Made by a program: the position numbers and the translations under genes. Under the pieces are notes generated by a model. That model worked only from the letters and a program-made list of their open reading frames with translations. It made no database searches and had not been told where the DNA came from. This document shows positions 14,163-27,198 of a stretch of 64,000 nucleotides of DNA, piece by piece (the stretch's first letter is position 1; every line of letters starts with the position of its first letter). Source of the DNA: Calliopsis andreniformis (Eukaryota > Arthropoda > Insecta > Hymenoptera > Andrenidae); contig NW_027480481.1 in NCBI RefSeq assembly GCF_051401765.1, positions 930,001 through 994,000 on the forward strand. Direction: 5' to 3'.

Positions 14163-14526
14163 TCCTCAATCCTCAATCCTCAATCCTCATTCTTCAATCC
14201 TCAATACCCAATCCTCAACCTTCAATCCTCTATCAACAATCCTTAATTCTCAATCCTCAATCCTCAGTCCTCAGCAGTCAAACCTCAATCCCCGACCATC
14301 AGCCCCCATCCTCAATCCTCAGTCCTCAATCCTCAGTCCTCAGTCCTCAAACCTCAATCCTCAACCCTCAGACATCATCCTCAATCCTCAATCCTCAATC
14401 CTCAATCCTCAATCTTCAATCGTCAATACTCAACCTTCAATCCTCAATTCTCAGTCCTCAAACCTCAACTCTGAATCCTCAATACTCAACCTTCAATCCT
14501 CAATCCTCAGTCCTCAGTACTCAACC
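12413..14526. repeat. 2114-bp tandem duplication, copy 1
   Basis: Repeats directly at 14527-16640. The B landmark at 12441 pairs with 14555, and GTTCAGTCC near 13312 pairs with 15426. 2114 is 302 heptamers, so the phase is kept. A few substitutions separate the copies, for example T against C in CAAGTATC near 13200. Confidence 0.9.
12441..12461. repeat. Solitary B landmark
   Basis: GAATATCCTGAATTCTCATG without an A site 167 or 174 bp to the left. Preceded by CAGAACTCAACC, which marks this lineage. Start of the 2114-bp tandem unit. Confidence 0.88.
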
Positions 14527-16640
14527 ATCAATCCTCAATTCTCAATACTCAATAGAATATCCTGAATTCTCATGGTTCAATACTCAATCCACAATATTCA
14601 ATAATCAAATCTCAATCCTCAATCCTCAATCCTCAATACTCAATTTCAAAAATCAATCCTCAATTCTCAATCCTCAATACTCAATCCTCAATCGTCAATC
14701 CTCAATCCCCATTCCTCAATCTTCAATCCTCAATCCTCAATCCTCAATCCTCAATCCTCAATCCTCAATCTTCAATCTTCAATACACAATCTTCAATCAT
14801 CAATCCGCAATCCTCAATCCTCAATCCTCAATCTTCAATACTCAATACTCAATCTTCAATCCTCAATCCTCAATCCTCAACCCTCAATCGTCAATTTTCA
14901 ATCCTCAATCCTCAATCCTCAGACCTCAATCATCAATATTCAACCCTCAGTACTCGTCCTCAATCCACAACCCTCAATCCTCAATCCTCAATCTTCAATC
15001 ATCAATATTCAATCTTCAATCCTCAATGCTCATTCCTCAATCCTCAATCCTCAATCCTCAATCTTCAATCCTCAATTCTCAATCCTCAATCCTCAATCCT
15101 CAATCTTCAATCCTCAATACTCAATCTTCAATCCTCAATCCTCAGTCCTCAATACTCAATCCTCAATCTTCAATCCTCAATACTCAATCTTCAATCCTCA
15201 ATCCTCAATCCTCAATCCTCAATCCTCATTCTACAATCCTCAATACCCAACCCTCAATCCTCAATCTTCAATCCTCAATTCGCAATCCTCAATCCTCAAT
15301 CCTCAGACCTCAAGTACCAATACTCAACTTTCAGTCCTCGTCCTCAATCGACAACCCTCAATCCTCAATCGTTAATCTTCATTCATCAATATTCAACCTT
15401 CAATCCTCAATCCACAATCCTCAATGTTCAGTCCTCAATACCCAATCCTCAATCTTCAATCCTCAATCCTCAACCCTCAATCCTCAATCCTCAATCCTCA
15501 ATCGTCAATCTTCAATCCTCAATACTCAATCTTCAATCCTCAATCCTCAATCCTCAATCCTCAATCCTCATTCTTCAATCCTCAATACCCAATCCTCAAT
15601 CTTCAATCCTCAACCCTCAAACCTCAATTCTCAATCCTCAATCCTCAGTCCTCAGTCCTCAAACCTCAATCCTCAACCCTCAGCCCTCATCCTCCATCCT
15701 CAATCCTTAATCATCAATCCTCAATCTTCAATCCTCAATATTCAATTTTCAATCCTCAATGCTCAATCCTCAATTCTCAATCCTCAATACTCAATCCTCA
15801 ATCGTCAATCCTCAATCCCCAATCCTCAATCTTCAATCCTCAATCCTCAATCCTCAATCCTCAATCCTCAATCCTCAATATTCTATCTTCAATACACAAT
15901 CTTCAATCATCAATCCTCAATCCTCAATCCTCAATCCTTAATCTTCAATCCTCAATACTCAACCTTCAATCCTCAATCCTCAATCCTCAATCCTCAATCC
16001 TCAATTTTCAATCCTCAATCCTCAATCCTCAGACCTCAATCATCAATATTCAACCCTCAGTACTCGTCCTCAATCCACAACCCTCAATCCTCAATCCTCA
16101 ACCTTCAATCATCAATATTCAATCTTCAATCCTCAATGCTCAATCCTCAATCCTCAATCCTCAATCCTCAATCTTCAATCCTCAATTCTCAATCCTCAAT
16201 CCTCAACCCTCAATCATCAATCCTCAACTCTCAATCCTCAATCCTCAATCCTCAATCCTCAATCCGCAATCCTCAATCCTCAATCCTCAATCCTCATTCT
16301 TCAATCCTCAATACCCAATCCTCAACCTTCAATCCTCTATCAACAATCCTTAATTCTCAATCCTCAATCCTCAGTCCTCAGCAGTCAAACCTCAATCCCC
16401 GACCATCAGCCCCCATCCTCAATCCTCAGTCCTCAATCCTCAGTCCTCAGTCCTCAAACCTCAATCCTCAACCCTCAGACATCATCCTCAATCCTCAATC
16501 CTCAATCCTCAATCCTCAATCTTCAATCGTCAATACTCAACCTTCAATCCTCAATTCTCAGTCCTCAAACCTCAACTCTGAATCCTCAATACTCAACCTT
16601 CAATCCTCAATCCTCAGTCCTCAGTACTCAACCATCAATC
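14527..16640. repeat. 2114-bp tandem duplication, copy 2
   Basis: Direct tandem copy of 12413-14526. It ends in a damaged A landmark at 16662, 2107 bp from the B landmark at 14555, which is one heptamer short of the unit length. Confidence 0.9.
14555..14575. repeat. Solitary B landmark
   Basis: Copy of the 12441 site one 2114-bp unit further on, here preceded by CAGTACTCAACC. Confidence 0.88.
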
Positions 16641-16846
16641 CTCAATTCTCAATACTCAATAGAATATCCTCAATTCTCAGGATTCAATACTCAAACCTCA
16701 ATCCTCAACCCTCAGCCCTCATCCTCCATCCTCAATCCTCAATCCTCAATCCTCAACCCTCAATATTCAGCACACAACCCTCAGCCATGAATCCTCAATA
16801 CTCAACGATCAATCCTCAATTCTCAATACTTAATAGAATATCCTGA
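15026..16846 (+). other. Open frame of 606 codons in the array; probably not a gene
   Basis: Starts at the copy, one 2114-bp unit further on, of the ATGCTC at 12912. It stops at the TAG in the AATAGAATATCC string of the B landmark near 16836. Another frame is open over 15424-16353. Nothing beyond the heptad repeat is visible. Confidence 0.85.
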
Positions 16847-16947
16847 ATTCCCATGGTTCAATACTCAATCCACAATATTCGATAATCAAATCTCAATCCT
16901 CATTCTTCAATCCTCAATACTCAATTTCAAACCTCAATCCTCAATTC
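16260..16947. repeat. Duplicate of the window's last 688 bases
   Basis: Matches 63313-64000 at offset 47053. Both copies carry the damaged A landmark (TCCTCA replacing TCCTGA, at 16662 and 63715). Both also carry the B variant with CCCATGG at 16836 and 63889. Confidence 0.9.
16662..16856. repeat. Paired A-B landmark with damaged A arm
   Basis: A reads TCCTCAATTCTCAGGATT: G to C in the left arm breaks the inverted repeat and the EcoRI site. B at 16836 reads GAATTCCCATGG. Spacing is 174. Confidence 0.9.
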
Positions 16948-19900
16948 TCAATCCTCAATACTCAAACCTCAATCGTCAATCCTCAATCCCCAATCCCCAA
17001 TCCTCAATCCTCAATAATCAATCCTCAATCCTCAATCCTCAATCTTCAATCCTCAATACTCAATCTTCAATCCTCAATCCTCAATCCTCAATACTCAATC
17101 CTCAATTTTCAATCCTCAATACTCAATTTTCAATCCTCAATCCTCAATCCTCAATCCTCAATCCTCATTCTACAATCCTCAATACCCAATCCTCAATCTT
17201 CAATCTTCAATCCTCAATTCGCAATCCTCAATCCTCAATCCTCAGACCTCAAGTATCAATACTCAACCCTCAGTCCTCGTCCTCAATCCACAACCCTCAA
17301 TCCTCAATCGTTAATCTTCATTCATCAATATTCAACCTTCAATCCTCAATCCACAATCCTCAATGTTCAGTCCTCAATACCCAATCCTCAATCTTCAATC
17401 CTCAATCCTCAATCCTCAATCCTCAATCCTCAATCCTCAATCGTCAATCTTCAATCCTCAATACTCAATCTTCAATCCTCAATCCTCAATACTCAATCCA
17501 CAATCCTCATTCTTCAATCCTCAATACCCAATCCTCAATCTTCAATCCTCAACCCTCAATCCTCAATTCTCAATCCTCAATCCTCAGACCTCAGTCCTCA
17601 AACCTCAATCCTCAACACTCAGCCCTCATCCTCCATCCTCAATCCTTAATCATCAATCCTCAATCTTCAATCCTCAATATTCAATTTTCAACCCTCAATC
17701 ATCAATCCACAATTCTCAATCCTCAATCCTCAATCCTCAATCGTCAATCCTCAACTCTCGATCCTCAATCCAAAGTCCTCAGTCCTCAAACCTCAATCCT
17801 CAACCCTCAGCCCTCATCCTCCATCCTCATCCCTCAATCCTCAATCCTCAATCTTCAATCCTCAATATTCAATCTTGAATCCTCAATCCTCAATTCTCAA
17901 TCCTCAATCCTCAATCCTCAGTGATCAATACTCAATCTTCAATACTCAATCATCGATCCTCAACCCTCCATCCTCAATCCTCAATCCTCAATCCTCATTT
18001 CTCAAACCTCAATTCTCAACCCTCAGTCCTCATCCTCAATTCTCAATCCTCAATCCTCAATCCTCAATCCTCAACTCTCAATACTCAATCTTCAATCCTC
18101 AATCCTCAATCTTCAATCCTCAGTCCTCAATCCTCAATCCTCAATCCTCAATCTTCAATCCTCAATACTCATTCTTCAGTCCTCAATCCTCAATCCTCAA
18201 TCCTCAATCCTCAATCCTCAATCCTTAATCCTCAATCCTCAATCCTCAATCCTCAGACCTCAAACCTCAATCCTCAACCCCCAGACATCATCCTCAATCC
18301 TCAATACTCAATCCTCAATCCTCAATCTTCAATCCTCAATCCTCAGCCCTCATCCTCCATCCTCAATCCTCAATCCTCAATCCTCAATCTTCAATCCTCA
18401 GTACACAATATTCAATCCCCAATCCTCAATCCTCAATCCTCAATCCTCAATCCTCAATCCTCAACCCTCAATCCTCATACCTCAAACCTCAATCCTCAAC
18501 CCTCAGTCCTCATCCTCAATTCTCAATCCTCAATCCTCAATCCTCAATCTTCAATCCTCAATAATCAATCTCCAATCCTAGATACTCAGTCCACAATCTT
18601 CAATCCTTAATTCTCAATCTTCAATCCTCAATCCCCAGTCTTCAATCTTCAATCCTCAATGCTCAACCCTCAATCCTCAATCCTCAGTCCTCAATCCTCA
18701 GTCCTCAGTCCTCAAACCTCAATCCTCAAACCCCAGACATCATCCTCAATCCTCAATCCTCAATCCTCAATCTTCAATCCTCAATCCTCAGCCCTCAAAC
18801 CTCAATTCTGAATCCTCAATACTCAACCTTCAATCCTCAATCTTCAATCCTCAGTACTCAATATTCAATCCCCAATCCTCAATCCTCAATCCTCAATCCT
18901 CAATCCTCAATCCTCAAACCTCAATCCTCATTCCTCAAACCTCAATCCTCAACCCTCAGTCGTCATCCTCAATTCTCAATCCTCAACCCTCAATCCTCAA
19001 TCCTCAATCTTCAATCCTCAATAATCAATCTCCAATCCTAGATCCTCAATCCACAATCTCAATCCTTAATTCTCAATCTTCAATCGTCAATCCCCAGTCT
19101 TCAATCTTCAATCCTCAATGCTCAATCCTCAATCCTCAATCCTCAGTCCTCAATCGTCAGTCCTCAATCCTCAAACCTCAATCCTCAATACTCAATTTTC
19201 AATCCTCAATCCTCAAACTTCAATCCTCAATTCTCAATCCTCAATCCTCTGTCCTCAGTCCTCAAACCTCAATCCTCAGCCCTCAGCCCTCATCCTCCAT
19301 CCTCAATCCTTAATCATCAATCCTCAATCATCAATCCTCAATATTCAATCTTCAACCCTCAATCCTCAATCCTCAATCCTCAATCCTCAATCCTCAGTGA
19401 TCAATACTCAATCTCTAATACACAATCATCAGTCCTCAATCCTCAATCCTCAATCCTCAATCCTCAATCCTCATTTCTCAAACCTCAATCCTCAACCCAC
19501 ATTCCTCAACTTTCAATCCTCAATACTCAATCTTCAATCCTCAATCCTCAATCCTCAATCCTCAGTCCTCAATCCTCAGTCATCAATCCTCAATCTTCAA
19601 TACTCAATCGTCAATCCTCAGTCCTCAATCCTCAATCCTCAATCCTCGTTCCTCAAACCTCAATCCTCAACCCTCAGTCCTCACCCTCAATTCTCAATTC
19701 TCAATTCTCAGTCCTCAATCCTCAATCTTCAATCCTCAATAATCAATCTCCAATCCTACATCCTCAGTCCTTAATCCTCAATCTTCAATCCTCAATCGCC
19801 AGTCCTCAATCTTCAATCCTCAATGCTCAATCCTCAATCCTCAAGCCTCAGTCCTCAATCCTCAATCCCCAAACCTCAATCCTCAACCGTCAGTCCTCGT

Positions 19901-22900
19901 CCTCAGTACTCGACCCTCAATCCTCAATCCTCAATCTTCAGCCTCCAATCCCAGATCCTCAAACCTCAATCCTCAATAATCAATCTTCAATCCTAGATCC
20001 TCAATCCTCAATCCTCATACCTCAAACCTCAATCCTCAACCCTCAGTCCTCATCCTCAATTCTCAATCCTCAATCCTCAATCCTCAATCTTCAATCCTCA
20101 ATAATCAATCTCCAATCCTAGATACTCAGTCCACAATCTTCAATCCTTAATTCTCAATCTTCAATCCTCAATCCCCAGTCTTCAATCTTCAATCCTCAAT
20201 GCTCAATCCTCAATCCTCAATCCTCAGTCCTCAATCCTCAGTCCTCAGTCCTCAAACCTCAATCCTCAACCCCCAGACATCATCCTCAATCCTCAATCCT
20301 CAATCCTCAATCCTCAATCCTCAATCTTCAATCCTCAATCCTCAGCCCTCAAACCTCAATTCTGAATCCTCAATACTCAACCTTCAATCCTCAATCTTCA
20401 ATCCTCAGTACTCAATATTCAATCCCCAATCCTCAATCCTCAATCCTCAATCCTCAATCCTCAGTGATCAATACTCAATCTCTAATACACAATCAACAGT
20501 GCTCAATCCTCAATCCTCAATCCTCAATCTTCAATCCTCATTTCTCAAACCTCAATCCTCAACCCACAATCCTCAACTTTCAATCCTCAATACTCAATCT
20601 TCAATCCTCAATCCTCAATCCTCAATCCTCAGTCCTCAATCCTCAGTCATCAATCCTCAATCCTCAACCCTCAGCCCTCATCCTCCATCCTCAATTCTTA
20701 ATCATCAATCCTCAATCCTCAGTGATCAATACTCAATCTCTAATACACAATCATCAGTGCTCAATCCTCAATCCCCAAGCCTCAGTCCTCAATCCCCAAA
20801 CCTCAATCCTCAACCGTCAGTCCTCGTCCTCAGTACTCGACCCTCAATCCTCAATCCTCAATCTTCAGTCTCCAATCCTAGATCCTCAAACCTCAATCCT
20901 CAATAATCAATCTTCAATCCTCAATCCTCAATCCTCAATCCTCAATCCCCAATATTCAATCCTCAATAACCAATCTCCAATCCTAGATCCTCAACCCCCA
21001 ATCCTCAATCCTCAATCCTCAATCCTCATTCTTCAATCCTCAATACCCAATGCTCAATCTTCAATCCTCTATCAACAATCCTGAATTCTCACTCCTCAAT
21101 CCTCAGTCCTCAGTCGTCAAACCTCAATCCCCGACCCTCAGCCCTCATCCTCAATCCTCAGTCCTCAATCCTCAGTCCTCAGGCCTCAAACCTCAATCCT
21201 CAACCCTCAGACATCATCCTCAATCCTCAATCCTCAATCCTCAATCCTCAATCTTCAATCCTCAATACTCAATCTTCAATCCTCAATCCTCAGTCCTCAA
21301 ACCTCAATTCTGAATCCTCAGTACTCAACCTTCAATCCTCAATCCTCAGTCCTCAGTACTCAACCATCAATCCTCAATTCTCAATACTCAATAGAATATC
21401 CTGAATTCTCAGGATTCAATACTCAAACCTCAATCCTCAACCCTCTGCCCTCATCCTCCATCCTCAATCCTCAATCCTCAACCCTCAATATGCAACACAC
21501 AACCCTCAGCCATGAATCCTCAATACTCAACGAACAATCCTCAATTCTCAATACTCAATAGAATATCCTGAAATCTCATGGTTCAATACTCAATCCACAA
21601 TATTCAATAATCAAATCTCAATCCTCAATCTTCAATCCTCAATACTCAATTTCAAACCTCAAACCTCAATTCTCAATCCTCAATACTCAATGCTCAATCG
21701 TCAATCCTCAATTCCCAATCCTCAATCTTCAGTCCTCAATCCTCAATCCTCAATCCTCAGTCCTCAATCCTCAATCTTCAATCTTCAATACACAATCTTC
21801 AATCATCAATCCTCAATCCTCAATCCTCAATCCTCAATCTTCAATCCTCAATACTCAATCTTCAATCCTCAATCCTCAATCCTCAATCCTCAATCCTCAA
21901 TTTTCAATCCTCAATCCTCAATCCTCAGACCTCAGTCACCAATATTCAACCCTCAGTACTCGTCCTCAATCCACAACCCTCAATCCTCAATCCTCAATCT
22001 TCAATCATCAATATTCAATCTTCAATCCTCAATGCTCAATCCTCAATCATCAATCCTCAATCCTCAATCTTCAATCCTCAATCCTCAATCCTCAATCCTC
22101 AATCCTCAATCTTCAATCCTCAATACTCAATCTTCAATCCTCAATCCTCAATCCTCAATCCTCAATCCTCATTCTACAATCCTCAATACCCAATCCTCAA
22201 TCTTCAATCTTCAATCCTCAATTCGCAATCCTCAATCCTCAATCCTCAGACCTCAAGTAACAATACACAACCCTCAGTCCTCGTCCTCAATCCACAACCC
22301 TCAATCCTCAATCGTTAATCTTCATTCATCAATATTCAACCTTCAATCCTCAATCCTCAATCCTCAATGTTCAGACCTCAATACCCAATCCTCAATCTTC
22401 AATCCTCAATCCTCAATCCTCAATCCTCAATCCTCAATCCTCAATCGTCAATCTTCAATCCTCAATACTCAATCTTCAATCCTCAGTCCTCAATCCTCAG
22501 TCCTCGGTCCTCAAACCTCAATCCTCAACCCTCAGACATAATCCTCAATCCTCAATCCTCAATCCTCATTCCTCAATCCTCATTCCTCAATCTTCAATCC
22601 TCAATACTCAATCTTCAATCCTCAATCCTCAATCCTGAATCTTCAATCGTCAATACTGAATCTTCAATCCTCAATCCTCAATCCTCAATCCTCAATCCTC
22701 AGCCCTCAGTCCTCAAATCTCAATGCTCAATCCTCAATACCCAATCCTCAATCCTCAATCCTCAATCCTCAATCCTCAATCCTCAATCTTCAATCCTCAA
22801 TACTCAATCTTCAATCCTCAATCCTCAATCCTCAATAATCAATCCTCAATCTTCAATCCTCAGTCCTCAGCCGTCGAACCTCAATCCCCGACCCTCAGCC

Positions 22901-23482
22901 CTCATCCTCAATCCTTAGTCCTCAATCCTGAGTCCTCAGACCTCAAACCTCAATCCTCAACCCTCAGACATCATCCTCCATCCTCAATCCTCAATCCTCA
23001 ATCCTCAATATTCAATCCTCAATTTTCAATCTTCAATCCTCAATCCTCAATCCTCAATCCTCAATCCTCAATCCTCAATCCACAGTGATCAATACTTAAT
23101 CTTCAATACCCGATCATCAATCCTCAACCCTCAATCCCTAATCCTCAATCCTCAATCCTCATTCCTCAAACCTAAATTCTCAACCCTCAGTCCTCATCCT
23201 CAATCCTCAATCCTCAATCCTCAATCTTCAATCCTCAATTCTCAATACTCAATCTTCAACCTCAATCCTCAATCCTCAATCCTCATTTCTCAAACCTCAA
23301 TCCTCAACCCTCAGTCCTCATCCTCAATTCTCAATTCTCAATCCTCAAACATCAATCCTCAATCTTCAATCCTCAATAATCAATCTCCAATCCTAGATCC
23401 TCAATCCTCAATCCTCAATCCCCAATCTTCAATCCTCAATAATCAATCTCCAATCCTAGATCCTCAATCCACAATCTCAATC
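16926..23482. repeat. Higher-order block, copy 2 (16,925-bp offset duplication)
   Basis: Near-identical copy of the first 6.56 kb of the window. The homology also runs leftward out of this copy into 16260-16925, which matches the window's final 688 bases, so the block's true left edge is not position 16926. After about 23482 it continues into units with CCAGTCTTC and AACCGTCAGTC variants that are absent at the equivalent place in copy 1. Confidence 0.92.
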
Positions 23483-24145
23483 CTTAATTCTCAATCTTCA
23501 ATCCTCAATCCCCAGTCTTCAATCTTCAATCCTCAATCCTCAATCCTCAAACCTCAATCCTCAACCGTCAGTCCTCGTCCTCAATCTTCAATCATCAATA
23601 ATCAATCTCCAATCCTAGATCCTCAATCCACAATCTCAATCCTTAATTCTCAATCTTCAATCCTCAATCCCCAGTCTTCAATCTTCAATCCTCAATGCTC
23701 AATCCTCAATCCTCAATCCTCAGTCCACAATCGTCAGTCCTCAATCCTCAAACCTCAATCCTCAATACTCAATTTTCAATCCTCAATCCTCAATCTTCAA
23801 TCCTCAATTCTCAATCCTCAATCCTCTGTCCTCAGTCCTCAAACCTCAATCCTCAACCCTCAGCCCTCATCCTCCATCCTCAATTCTTAATCATCAATAC
23901 TCAATCATCAATCCTCAATATTCAATCTTCAACCCTCAATCCTCAATCCTCAATCCTCAATCCTCAATCCTGAGTGATCAATACTCAATCTCTAATACAC
24001 AATCCTCAGTCCTCAATCCTCAATCCTCAATCCTCAATCCTCAATCCTCATTTCTCAAACCTCAATCCTAAACCCTCAGTCCTCATCCTCAATTCCCAAT
24101 TCTCAATCCTCAATCATCAACCCTCATTCTTCAATCCTCACTAAT
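20720..24145. repeat. 3.4-kb block duplicated at 27.2-30.6 kb, copy 1
   Basis: Offsets to the second copy run 6479, 6486, 6500 and back to 6486, moving by one or two whole heptamers. It overlaps the right half of the 16926-23482 block, so the two duplications are nested or successive. Confidence 0.87.
21394..21581. repeat. Paired A-B landmark, spacing 167
   Basis: Copy of the 4469 pair with the same GAAATC change in B at 21561. A inverted repeat at 21398-21415. Confidence 0.9.
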
Positions 24146-25708
24146 CAATCTCCAATTCTAGATCCTCAATCCTCAATTCTCAATACTCAATCCCCAATAT
24201 TCAATCCTCAATAACCAATCTCCAATCCTAGATCCTCAATCCTCAATCCTCAATCCTCAATCCTCAATCCTCATTCTTCAATCCTCAATACCCAATGCTC
24301 AATCTTCAATCCTCAATCATCAATCCTCAATTCTCAATCCTCAATCCTCAATCCTCAGTCGTCAAACCTCAATCCCTGACCCTCAGCCCTCATCCTCAAG
24401 CCTCAGTCTTCAATCCTCAGTCCTCAGTCCTCGAACCTCAATCCTCAACCCTCAGACATCATCCTCAATCCTCAATCCTAAATCCTCAATCCTCAATCTT
24501 CAATCCCTAATACTCAATCTTCAATCCTCAATCCTCAGTCCTCATACCTCAATCCTGAATCTTCAATACTCAACCTTCAAGCCTCAATCCTCAGTACTCA
24601 ATCCTGAATCCTCAATCTTCAATCCTCAATATCCGATCTTCAATCCTCAATCCTCAATCCTCAATCCTCAATCCTCAATTTTCAATACTCAATCCTCAAT
24701 CCTCAGACCTCAATCATCAATATTCAACCCTCAGTCCTCGTCCTTAATCCACAACACTCAATCCTCAATCCGCAATCTTCAACCATCAATATTCAATCTT
24801 CAATCCTCAATGCTCAATCCTCAATCCTCAATCCTCTATCCTCAATCTTCAATCCTCAATCCTCAATCCTCAATCCTCAATCCTCAATCCTCAATCCTCA
24901 ATCCTCAATCTTCAATCCTCAATACTCAATCTTCAATCCACAATCCTCAATCGTCAATCCTCAATCCTCAATCTTCAATCCTCAATACTCAATTTTCAAT
25001 CCTCAATCCTCAATCCTCAATCCTCAATTCTCAATCCTCAATCCTCTGTCCTCAGACCTCAAACCTCAATCCTCAACACTCAGCCCTCATCCTCCATCCA
25101 CAATCCTTAATCATCAATCCTCTATCTTCAATCCTCAATATTCTATCATCAACCCTCAATCCTCAACCCTCAATCCTCAATCTTCAATCCTCAATGCTCA
25201 ATCCTCAATCCTCAAGCCTCAGTCCTCAATCCTCAATCCCCAAACCTCAATCCTCAACCGTCAGTCCTCGTCCTCAGTACTCGACCCTCAATCCTCAATC
25301 CTCAATCTTCAGTCTCCAATCCTAGATCCTCGAACCTCAATCCTCAATAATCAATCTTCAATCCTCAATCCTCAATCCTCAATCCTCAATCCCCAATATT
25401 CAATCCTCAATAACCAATCTCCAATCCTAGATCCTCAACCCTCAATCCTCAATCCTCAATCCTCAATCCTCATTCTTCAATCCTCAATACCCAATCCTCA
25501 ATCTTCAATCCTCTATCAACAATCCTTAATTCTCAATCCTCAATCCTCAGTCCTCAGCCGTCAAACCTCAATCCCCGACCCTCAGCCCTCATCCTCAATC
25601 CTCAGTCCTCAATCTTCAATACTCAATAATCAATCTCCAATCCTAGATCCTCAATCCTCAATCCTCAATCCTCAATCCTCAATCCTCATTCTTCAATCCT
25701 CAATACCC

Positions 25709-26470
25709 AATCCTCAATCTTCAATCCTCAATCACCAATCCTCAATTCTCAATCCTCAATCCTCAATCCTCAGTCGTCAAACCTCAATCCCTGACCCTCT
25801 GCCCTCATCCTCAACCCTCAGTCTACAATCCTCAGTCCTCAGTCTTCAAACCTCAATCCTCAACCCTCAGACATCATCCTCAATCCTCAATCCTCAATCC
25901 TCAATCCTCAATCTTCAATCCCTGATACTCAATCTTCAATCCTCAATCCTCAGTCCCCAAACCTCAATCCTGAATCTTCAATACTCAACCTTCAAGCCTC
26001 AATCCTCAGTCCTCAATACTTAACCATCAATCCTCAATTCTCAATACTCAATAGAATATCCTGAATTCTCAGGACTCAATACTCAAACCTCAATCCTCAA
26101 CCCTCAGCCCTCATCCTCCATCCTCAATCCTCAATCCTCAATCCTCAATCCTCAATCCTCAATCTTCAATCCTAGATACTCAACCCTCAATCCTCAATAT
26201 TCAATCCTCAATCCTCAATCCTCAACCCTCAATCCTCAACCTTCAATCCTCAATACTCAATCTTCAATCCTCAATCCTCAATCCTCAATCCTCAGTCCTC
26301 AATCCTCAGTCATCAATCCTCAATCTTCAATACTCAATCGTCAATCCTCAGTCCTCAATCCTCAATCCTCAATCCTCGTTCCTCAAAGCTCAATCCTCAA
26401 CCCTCAGTCCTCACCCTCAATTCTCAATTCTCAATTCTCAATCCTCAATCCTCAATCTTCAATCCTCAAT
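25709..26470. repeat. 762-bp segment duplicated at 30.8 kb, copy 1
   Basis: Offset 5090 to 30799-31560, fixed by ATCACCAATC at 25731 and 30821 and by the solitary A landmark (GGACT subfamily) at 26054 and 31144. One substitution was noticed near 26225. Confidence 0.88.
26054..26074. repeat. Solitary A landmark, GGACT subfamily
   Basis: AGGACTCAAT replaces AGGATTCAAT, shortening the arms to TCCTGA and TCAGGA (26059-26074). No B partner. Confidence 0.88.
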
Positions 26471-27198
26471 CCTCAATCCTCAATCCTCAATCTTCAATCC
26501 TCAATAATCAATCTCCAATCCTAGATCCTCAATCCACAATCTCAATCCTTAATTCTCAATCTTCAATCGTCAATCCCCAGTCTTCAATCTTCAATCCTCA
26601 ATGCTCAATCCTCAATCCTCAATCCTCAGTCCTCAATCGTCAGTCCTCAATCCTCAAACCTCAATCCTCAATACTCAATTTTCAATCCTCAATCCTCAAT
26701 CTTCAATCCTCAATTCTCAATCCTCAATCCTCTGTCCTCAGTCCTCAAACCTCAATCCTCAACCCTCAGCCCTCATCCTCCATCCTCAATTCTTAATCAT
26801 CAATCCTCAATCATCAATCCTCAATATTCAATCTTCAACCCTCAATCCTCAATCCTCAAGCCTCAATCCTCAATCCTCAGTGATCAATACTCAATCTCTA
26901 ATACACAATCATCAGTGCTCAATCCTCAATCCTCAATCCTCAATCTTCAATCCTCATTTCTCAAACCTCAATCCTCAACCCACAATCCTCAACTTTCAAT
27001 CCTCAATACTCAATCTTCAATCCTCAATCCTCAATCCTCAATCCTCAGTCCTCAATCCTCAGTCATCAATCCTCAATCCTCAACCCTCAGCCCTCATCCT
27101 CCATCCTCAATTCTTAATCATCAATCCTCAATCATCAATCCTCAATATTCAATCTTCAACCCTCAATCCTCAATCCTCAATCCTCAATCCTCAATCCT

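Larger units (their letters stand above)
11406..14246 (+). other. Longest open frame in the array (946 codons); probably not a gene
   Basis: The frame translates as imperfect S-S-I-L-N-P-Q heptads from end to end, with no recognisable domain, signal peptide, membrane segment or catalytic motif. It is open only because no + frame of CTCAATC contains a stop. It ends where a TAA-producing variant occurs. Other open frames of the same heptads overlap it on the same strand in other frames (13310-13834 and 13645-14565). No purine-rich ribosome binding site precedes the ATG, which is itself a one-base variant (CAATGCTAAAT) of the unit. It crosses duplication boundaries without any change of character. 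I read it as untranslated satellite; a low-complexity repeat protein cannot be excluded from sequence alone. Confidence 0.85.

Noticed and set aside
16850..16860. CCATGG near the B landmark as a translation start
   Set aside because: The ATG lies in a B variant, has no ribosome binding site, and the reading frame after it is only more heptads.
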